Position numbers and translations under genes: made by a program
The notes under the pieces: generated by a model
What the model saw: only the letters and a program-made list of their open reading frames with translations
Told to the model about the DNA's origin: nothing
Databases searched by the model: none
Part shown: piece by piece, positions 34,623 to 39,451 of the stretch
How the letters are laid out: each line of letters starts with the position of its first letter
How positions within the stretch are numbered: the first letter of the stretch is position 1
Origin: Henriciella sp.
Lineage (GTDB): Bacteria > Pseudomonadota > Alphaproteobacteria > Caulobacterales > Hyphomonadaceae
Length of the DNA stretch: 39,451 nucleotides
Direction: 5' to 3'
NCBI GenBank assembly: GCA_017642885.1
Contig: JAEPOM010000021.1
Span: forward strand, 23,804-63,254

Positions 34623-35823
34623 GAGCAAGAAGATAGTGACGCCAGACATTCCTGAAAAGAGGGCAGTGTACGCGACGCGCTGGGAAGAGTCGCGTGGGCG
34701 GTTCATCGAAGAGGCGCATTCTGCGACACGCACGCCGTTTCAGCGGGATCGGGATCGGATTATCCATGCCTCAGCTTTTCGCCGCCTGAAACAGAAAACC
34801 CAGGTTTTCGTCGCACATGAGGGCGATCATTATCGCACCCGGCTGACGCATTCGCTGGAAGTTGCGCAGATTGCCCGCTCCGTTGCGAGGACGCTTGGGT
34901 TGGATGAAGACCTCGCCGAAGCCATGGCGCTGGCACACGATCTTGGGCATCCCCCGTTCGGGCACGCAGGCGAGGACCAGCTTGATGAATGTATGGCCGA
35001 GTATGAGGGCTTTGATCATAATGCACAGACGTTGCGGGTCGTGACCCGTCTGGAAGACCGGTATCCGACCTTTCAAGGGCTCAACCTGACCTGGGAAATG
35101 CTCGAAGGCCTGGTCAAGCATAATGGCCCGCTGATCACGGCGGACAATTCGATTCAGGATCTGCCGGTGGCGTTTCGCGATTTCCCCTGGCTTGAGGAGC
35201 TCGAGCTCGATCAGTTCGCTGGACCTGAAGCGCAGGTGGCGGCTCTGGCCGACGATATCGCCTATAATAATCACGACATTGATGATGGCATTGCCGCAGG
35301 TCTGTTCACGATTGACGACCTGTTGGAGCTGCCGCTGGTCGGCGATATTTTCCGCAGCGTTCAGGATGAGTATCCCGCGCTTGGAGTGAAGAAGACGGTG
35401 GGCGAGGCGGTGCGCCGCCTGATCGGGCATTGGATCAATGATCTGACGACAGAAACGCGGCGGCGGGTCGAAAAACACAACCCGCAAAGCGTGGTGGATG
35501 TGCGGTCTATGCCGGAGCCGCTCGTGGCGTTTTCCGATGAGCTAGAGCACGACCAGCGCGCCCTTCGGGCCTTCCTCTATGAGCGGATGTACAAGCACTA
35601 CAAGGTCAATCGCATGCGCAGCCAAGGCAAGCGGATCCTGAGCGAACTGTTCGAGCTGTTCATGGCCGAGCCAGAAACTTTGCCCGATGTCTGGCGGCGC
35701 GATGCAGAGCAGGCACCCGCGGTCCGGCGTGCCCGCCTGGTCTGCGACTATCTCGCCGGAATGACGGACAATTACGCAATCGACCTCCACCGCCGCTTGT
35801 TCAGCATGGAAAGCATGCTTTGA
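34621..35823 (+). CDS. dgt: Deoxyguanosinetriphosphate triphosphohydrolase-like protein (HD domain)
   Basis: A 400-residue dNTP triphosphohydrolase of the short bacterial type. The HD-domain metal ligands are H77 in HYRTRLTHSLE and H106-D107 in AHDLGHPPFGHAGED; a later Asp is in ALADDIAYNNHDIDDG. It would hydrolyse dNTPs to deoxynucleosides and triphosphate. The start at 34621 (MSKKIVTPDIPEKRAVYATRWEESRGR) is the family-like N-terminus; an upstream ATG at 34582 lies inside the erpA gene. No strong RBS is seen. The gene is followed by the repeat-flanked accessory segment. Confidence 0.93.
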   Translation: MSKKIVTPDIPEKRAVYATRWEESRGRFIEEAHSATRTPFQRDRDRIIHASAFRRLKQKTQVFVAHEGDHYRTRLTHSLEVAQIARSVARTLGLDEDLAEAMALAHDLGHPPFGHAGEDQLDECMAEYEGFDHNAQTLRVVTRLEDRYPTFQGLNLTWEMLEGLVKHNGPLITADNSIQDLPVAFRDFPWLEELELDQFAGPEAQVAALADDIAYNNHDIDDGIAAGLFTIDDLLELPLVGDIFRSVQDEYPALGVKKTVGEAVRRLIGHWINDLTTETRRRVEKHNPQSVVDVRSMPEPLVAFSDELEHDQRALRAFLYERMYKHYKVNRMRSQGKRILSELFELFMAEPETLPDVWRRDAEQAPAVRRARLVCDYLAGMTDNYAIDLHRRLFSMESML

Positions 35824-35883
35824 GCTGGGTGGTGGTTAGGTGGATTTGTCGAGTGACATAAGTCGCCTCAAAATGGATACTCG

Positions 35884-35915
35884 TTATGTCCGCTTTGGGT
35901 CAAAAGCGGACATAA
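35884..35915. repeat. Palindromic repeat, copy 1
   Basis: TTATGTCCGCTTT (35884-35896) and AAAGCGGACATAA (35903-35915) form a perfect 13-bp stem with a 6-base loop, GGGTCA. It lies 61 bp after dgt. A second copy at 37394 matches 23 of 25 central bases. No T-run follows, so it is not a simple terminator. On the minus strand it reads as codons ending in MSAFDPKRT, a string I associate with interspersed repeats mis-annotated as ORF ends in alphaproteobacteria. The rest of 35824-36111 shows nothing recognisable. Confidence 0.75.
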
Positions 35916-36111
35916 GATCGAACCGGGCTCTGACCGCTTCGAGGGCAAAAGTCATCAGCTGCGCACCAGAAAACGCCTTGAAACGATCTTTGGCAATGTT
36001 GGGTTGGTAGGGCACGCCGTCTATCGCGGACTGGATCATTTCCTCACGTACACAAAATTTGGTATTCTTTTTGTGGAGGTGAATGGTATTTCTAACGCTA
36101 GGAGACTTTTC

Positions 36112-36360
36112 ATGGACAACTCGCCTCCCGACAGAAGCAATCAGCCTCAAACCTTGGGCGAGGAACAGCATATTGCTATGCGCGACCTTGCCGATTGTCT
36201 CGCGTCGGCCCGAGGAACTCTGGGAAGCGACTCTAGTTTGCCTGAAGAAACGCGTTACGAGCTCAAGCAAAGTCTCGAACATGCTGAGGCGGCCTTACGA
36301 AGAGCGGTCACCGAGAAGACGGTGTTTCTACGGATAAAAATGCTACTCGGCGACGATTGA
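36112..36360 (+). CDS. Small helical hypothetical protein (82 aa)
   Basis: An 82-residue soluble protein, mostly charged helix (DLADCLASARGTL, ETRYELKQSLEHAEAALRRAVTEKTVFL), with no signal peptide. The start at 36112 is chosen for AGGAG at 36100-36104; an earlier in-frame ATG at 36004 lacks a site. I do not recognise a family. It sits 21 bp upstream of the alpha/beta-hydrolase-like gene in the same direction, so the two probably form a two-gene unit between the palindromic repeats. It may be a partner or regulator of that protein. Confidence 0.6.
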   Translation: MDNSPPDRSNQPQTLGEEQHIAMRDLADCLASARGTLGSDSSLPEETRYELKQSLEHAEAALRRAVTEKTVFLRIKMLLGDD

Positions 36361-36381
36361 TCCAAACAGCTGGCGCGGGCC

Positions 36382-37386
36382 GTGTATCCTGCGCTCGACT
36401 GTGGCGGATCAATACCTTACCTGAAGGGTATGGGATATAGCGCACGCAAATTCTGTGTTTCGAGTCAGTCCGACTTCAGAGATGATCCAAGAGCGTTCGA
36501 ATTTGTTGCCCTAGGGTCCGGCTCCATCAAAATTGAAGTGATGGATTATGCAAAAGACACAGCAAATCTTCAGCCCTTGATAGTCTTAAGCCCGCTCGAT
36601 TTCCCATTTCCGCCTTCGGTCTTATTCTGTGAAATCATGAAGCAGAATGGATTTCGAGTTGTTTATATTCGCCGGCTAGGATTTGGAGGCACGCCGGCCT
36701 TACCCAGCGAACTCCTGACGGAGGCCAATATAAAAAACGGCGCAGCTCTAATGGCTGAAGCGGCGCTGCTGCTGCGCGTCATCACACAATTGAATTTGCA
36801 GCATTCTGTCTTGCTAGGCATCAGCAGCGCAAATGCGATTTGTTATCGCCTCTGCCTCATGCACCCGGATATTAGTCTCACTGTGTTTTCTCATCCAATC
36901 TTCAATCAGGACACGATTGAAGCAATCCGACCGCACTGGGTTCAACCAATGGCAAGGCAGATCATTTTTACCAAGCGCGGCATGAAACTCGCCGCGAGTG
37001 GACTAAGGTATTACATCAAGCGTGATCCGCTTTCCTTTTATGATCAGTTTTACTCCAAGAGCTCAACTGATCTGAAATACCGACGTGAGAATGAAGAAGA
37101 TTTCCTCGCTGCCGCCAAATTTGTAAACAAGATCACCGCCGAAACCATGTTCTATGAGGTCGTCCAAACGCTGACGAACGATACGTTCTTGAGAGACGGA
37201 TTGTTTCGCGGCACACAGGCTTTGGTTATGGCCGGAAGCGAGACGACACAAAGATGGCTTCGAAGTGCTGAATCTGAAGCCCAACGTCTATCTGTCCCGT
37301 TCGTCCAAGGAGCCAAAGGCGGTATTCTCGCTGCCTATTCCTCGCCCGAGGTCTTATTGAGACTGATCGAAGAGCACTCAACATAA
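36382..37386 (+). CDS. Second alpha/beta-hydrolase-fold-like protein (paralogue of the 14534 gene)
   Basis: A 334-residue protein if the GTG at 36382 is used; the ATG at 36430 would give 318. It follows the same strand order as the protein at 14534: PLIVLSPLDFPFPP, FRVVYIRRLGFGGT, LLGISSANAICYRL, SHPIFNQD, IKRDPLSFY and the closing AAYSSPEVLLRLI. The two are paralogues with many scattered replacements. The elbow reads G-I-S-S-A, and the region where a catalytic His is expected (VQGAKGGILAAY) has none, so hydrolase activity is doubtful. Codons are more A+T-rich than in the core genes, and two palindromic repeats flank this gene and its small neighbour. The function is unknown. Confidence 0.72.
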   Translation: MYPALDCGGSIPYLKGMGYSARKFCVSSQSDFRDDPRAFEFVALGSGSIKIEVMDYAKDTANLQPLIVLSPLDFPFPPSVLFCEIMKQNGFRVVYIRRLGFGGTPALPSELLTEANIKNGAALMAEAALLLRVITQLNLQHSVLLGISSANAICYRLCLMHPDISLTVFSHPIFNQDTIEAIRPHWVQPMARQIIFTKRGMKLAASGLRYYIKRDPLSFYDQFYSKSSTDLKYRRENEEDFLAAAKFVNKITAETMFYEVVQTLTNDTFLRDGLFRGTQALVMAGSETTQRWLRSAESEAQRLSVPFVQGAKGGILAAYSSPEVLLRLIEEHST

Positions 37387-37393
37387 ATGCCGA

Positions 37394-37417
37394 GTCCGCT
37401 TTGGGTCAGGAGCGGAC
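37394..37417. repeat. Palindromic repeat, copy 2
   Basis: GTCCGCT (37394-37400) and AGCGGAC (37411-37417) form a 7-bp stem with a 10-base loop. The first 15 bases are identical to copy 1 at 35884, and two bases (AA to GG) differ in the loop-side arm. It is in the same orientation, 8 bp after the stop of the hydrolase-like gene, so the two copies bracket that gene and its small neighbour. Confidence 0.72.
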
Positions 37418-37448
37418 ATTGTCGTTTTCGATGTCAGAAGAGGATTCG

Positions 37449-37666
37449 CTACGGCTCTGATAGTGCTGTGCTATGCGGAATAGATAGCTTCTCGAAAAAG
37501 TCATCCCATTCACGTCGACAGTGAGCGAAAGAGGCGTCTAAGAATGTGATTCGTTCCACCAAAAACCTGCATGCCGCCTCTAGGTCCAATCTATATCTTT
37601 GGAAGCCAAGTAGACTAGCGCCTCGCCATCTTCGTCACGCTTAAAATCAGCTCGGCTTCGCGTTAC
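37449..37666 (-). pseudogene. Possible frame-disrupted small coding remnant
   Basis: Just downstream of the putative immunity gene, two minus-strand frames each look protein-like for part of this stretch. The first (37666 to 37580) contains ADFKRDEDGEALVYLASKD and stops at TAG. The second (37634 to 37449) contains LDLEAACRFLVERITFLDASF then AHCRREWDDFFEKL and stops at TAG. Joined by one frameshift they would give a continuous acidic helical protein of about 70 residues. No start codon with a ribosome site is seen. It may be a decayed second immunity-type gene or a sequencing error. Otherwise the gap holds only repeat copy 2. Confidence 0.3.
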
Positions 37667-38166
37667 TCAATTTTCCAACAGGTAAGCGTTCTAAACATCT
37701 TTCGCCGATCTACCTCGTCATCTTGTTCATTAAGGCCCGCTTGGACAAAAAAGTGCTCCAGCACATCGACACTGTGTTGGAATGCTTTTGATCCAATTTC
37801 AGCATCGCAAGCTAACAAACTAAATCTCTCTTCAGAATCCCAATGTAGTAGCAAATTATATTCACCAAAGAGCAAGGTGCAGCGCAGGACGGGAAGTGCT
37901 CGTGCGAAATCTTCGATGATAGCCATTAAATCGAATTCGTCGCTTACTGAACGATTGAAGATTTCTCCTGCGTGATCAACGGATACATTGACACTTCCGT
38001 TCTGTTTCAGTTTCTGAATCGCACGATAAAGATCGCTGACCTCCAAAATGGACCACTCATGCGGCAGGCAGAGAGTTCGCTCGGACTCGGCAATCAAGGA
38101 CATCAAAGTGGGCGAAACATCCCGCAATATTTCGCGAACCGGATGAAGCATTTTACTTTCACTCAT
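37663..38166 (-). CDS. Putative immunity protein for the RHS toxin
   Basis: A 167-residue acidic soluble protein with no signal peptide, no membrane segment and no family I recognise. It contains alternating helices and strands (LPHEWSILEVSDLYRAIQKL, LPVLRCTLLFGEYNLLLHW). Its ATG overlaps the stop of the RHS gene (ATGA), the arrangement expected for a cognate immunity gene, which must be made together with the toxin. Assignment as immunity is by position only. The codons are more A+T-rich than in the core genes. Confidence 0.6.
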   Translation of the reverse strand: MSESKMLHPVREILRDVSPTLMSLIAESERTLCLPHEWSILEVSDLYRAIQKLKQNGSVNVSVDHAGEIFNRSVSDEFDLMAIIEDFARALPVLRCTLLFGEYNLLLHWDSEERFSLLACDAEIGSKAFQHSVDVLEHFFVQAGLNEQDDEVDRRKMFRTLTCWKIE

Positions 38167-39371
38167 TCTGACTTCTCCTTGAATCTAACCTTGATTCGTT
38201 TCTCACGCTTCACCCGAGAACCTGTTCGAGTGGTTTGCTGAGATATCCTCACACTCGTAACGCCTGTCGTGGAGTTCCGACTAATTTGTGCGATGGAGCC
38301 ATCCCCCAAACTGCCGACTCTTCCTTGACCATCTTTTGTCAACGTCGATTTACCGCGGGTCAATTGATTGAACAACTTGTCCGCGCCTCTGGCCCCTCCT
38401 GATCCTGCATACTCTAGGGTTTTTCGTCCAGACCGGCCACCAGTTCGCCCGATGAAAGTAGTGGTGTTAATTATGTGACTGGACGCCTGCGCGAACCCTC
38501 GATGAGCGTTGCGGGCAAGATAGGCCGATACGCCAATTTTGCCAAGTTTACCCGCGCCTATTGCAGTTGATAGAAGCTCGCCCTGCGCACGCATGGAGGC
38601 AGCGGTCGCTTGCCAGTTTCCGGCAATCGGAACCACCCCAACATGGTTACGAATTCTGGTTTGCTCACCATCAGAACAAGTGCGGGCATCACCACAGTTA
38701 ATCGAGTCAATCGCCGCGAATGCGCCAGAACCTGGAGGGCACGTACCCCAATACTCGCAATCCAGACCGTCCGGATCAGTTCCGTTTACTGGATCGTTGA
38801 AGACGTAAGTGTAGAGACCCATTCCCGCTGTGTAGCCCAAAGGATCAGGTGATAAAAATCTACCCAATACCGGATCGTAATAGCGGGCCTGCATATAGGT
38901 CAGACCTGAGGCGTCATCCTGAACATGACCCGTGTAACCTATGTCATTGTCGTTGTACGAGCTACTCGTCGTCTTCTCACCAAACGGCGTGTAATGCTCT
39001 CTCCAAGCGAGATTGCCGTTCCACCAGGTGGCGGCAATGGGTGTCCCTTGATGGTCGAGATGAGTCCATTTTGGATTACCGTTCGTTAGTCGGAACTGTG
39101 CGCCTCCCGCGGAGTAATAGTTCGTTTTCTGCGCATCCGTCGTTTCATCTGAATAGATTGGCGTGCCAGTCAGAGCAGAGTAAACCCAGTAAGTGGTCTT
39201 TCCATTTTGTACGGTTTTAATGCGCTTGAGATTGCCGTCATACGTATAGGTATTCGTTATGCTGCTTCCGACCATTCCTATTGGCTGGCTTGCCCAATCA
39301 TAAGTCAGATCGACAGCACCATGCGCCCAAAGGCCATTGTCCGTAAGATTGCCCAAACTGTCATACGCCAT
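38163..39371 (-). CDS. RHS-repeat protein C-terminal fragment with variable toxin domain; 5' part lost to IS insertion
   Basis: The frame is open from the right edge, but residues coded beyond 39377 lie in an insertion-sequence end and are not RHS-like; the first RHS-type ATG is at 39371. From there come YD-repeats (YDSLGNLTDNG, TYTYDGNLKRI) and the RHS core GYTGHVQDDASGLTYMQARY followed by YDPVLGRFLSPDPLG. After DPDG comes about 200 residues of non-RHS sequence, the polymorphic toxin part. Its last 70 residues (KLFNQLTRGKSTLTKDGQGR, then VGSLGDGSIAQISRNS) are strongly basic and resemble nuclease-type toxin ends, though I cannot name the family. The export portion of a full RHS protein is missing, so it may be a silent cassette. 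An immunity-like gene overlaps by 4 bp. Confidence 0.75.
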   Translation of the reverse strand: MAYDSLGNLTDNGLWAHGAVDLTYDWASQPIGMVGSSITNTYTYDGNLKRIKTVQNGKTTYWVYSALTGTPIYSDETTDAQKTNYYSAGGAQFRLTNGNPKWTHLDHQGTPIAATWWNGNLAWREHYTPFGEKTTSSSYNDNDIGYTGHVQDDASGLTYMQARYYDPVLGRFLSPDPLGYTAGMGLYTYVFNDPVNGTDPDGLDCEYWGTCPPGSGAFAAIDSINCGDARTCSDGEQTRIRNHVGVVPIAGNWQATAASMRAQGELLSTAIGAGKLGKIGVSAYLARNAHRGFAQASSHIINTTTFIGRTGGRSGRKTLEYAGSGGARGADKLFNQLTRGKSTLTKDGQGRVGSLGDGSIAQISRNSTTGVTSVRISQQTTRTGSRVKREKRIKVRFKEKSE

Positions 39372-39377
39372 TCCCTG

Positions 39378-39451
39378 TGAACCGCCCCGGGTTTGCCGGA
39401 GGCTCCTTTTCTTGAGAGAGTGGAGCCATGACAGACAAAACACACGGACGA
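39378..39451 (+). mobile_element. Left end of an insertion sequence (IS3-like) inserted in the rhs gene
   Basis: From 39378 the sequence reads TGAACCGCCCCGGGTTTG and on into CCGGAGG, a terminal-repeat style beginning with TG like IS3-family ends in alphaproteobacteria. It is followed 50 bp in by a ribosome site and an ATG on the plus strand. RHS-like coding on the other strand stops exactly at this boundary. The right end is beyond the window, so the family and the target duplication cannot be confirmed. Confidence 0.5.
39428..39451 (+). CDS. Start of a probable transposase ORF (cut by window end)
   Basis: ATG at 39428 with GTGGAG at 39420-39425 opens a plus-strand frame (MTDKTHGR, eight codons) that runs off the window. 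Position just inside the presumed IS terminal repeat is where an IS3-type orfA begins. Eight codons are too few to identify the protein. Confidence 0.4.

Noticed and set aside
35884..36282. 132-codon minus-strand frame ending in the palindromic repeat
   Set aside because: It overlaps the better supported small plus-strand gene at 36112, lacks a ribosome site, and its C-terminus is the repeat itself.

Overview
The window looks like chromosomal DNA of an alphaproteobacterium, most likely a marine Hyphomonadaceae/Maricaulaceae/Caulobacterales-type heterotroph. The evidence is an imuA-imuB-dnaE2 mutagenesis cassette behind an alphaproteobacterial SOS box (GAAC-N7-GAAC), an erpA gene head-to-head with dgt, a ScfR-type regulator beside glyoxylate-shunt genes, and G+C-rich codon use over most of the window. 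This assignment rests on gene content only. No rRNA, tRNA or CRISPR array was seen.

Layout. At 1-5650, all on the minus strand, lie an iron(III) ABC importer (binding lipoprotein, permease, ATPase) and then, in the same direction, a BepA-like M48 metalloprotease with TPRs and a DsbA-family protein cut by the window edge. A Fur-like palindrome sits just upstream of the importer. At 5.8-8.9 kb are a small unknown protein, a ThiO-like oxidase, an acyl-CoA dehydrogenase and a VOC protein. At 9.0-15.5 kb is the SOS cassette imuA-imuB-dnaE2, followed by an alpha/beta-hydrolase-like protein. At 15.6-18.7 kb is a lone GH2 beta-galactosidase. At 18.7-23.7 kb an XRE/ScfR regulator is divergent from malate synthase and isocitrate lyase, so the glyoxylate shunt and its probable controller are adjacent. 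At 23.7-30.5 kb are a small exported protein, an aromatic-type flavin monooxygenase, a secreted S9 peptidase, YqgE, a peroxiredoxin, and an SPFH/NfeD membrane pair. At 30.7-34.3 kb are a lipoprotein that appears to join a nucleoside-hydrolase-like domain to a polysaccharide deacetylase, a secreted beta-rich protein, and a membrane-anchored winged-helix regulator. At 34.3-35.8 kb are divergent erpA and dgt.

The last 3.6 kb (35.8-39.45 kb) is accessory in character, with more A+T-rich codons. Two nearly identical palindromic repeats bracket a small helical protein gene and a second alpha/beta-hydrolase-like gene. That gene is a diverged paralogue of the one behind dnaE2. Then come a frame-disrupted small ORF remnant, a putative immunity gene, and the C-terminal part of an RHS toxin gene whose upstream part seems to have been cut off by an insertion sequence running out of the window.

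The least explained items are the alpha/beta-hydrolase-like paralogue pair (one tied to the SOS cassette, one in a repeat-flanked module), the IS-truncated RHS toxin/immunity module, and the nucleoside-hydrolase-like/deacetylase fusion lipoprotein.
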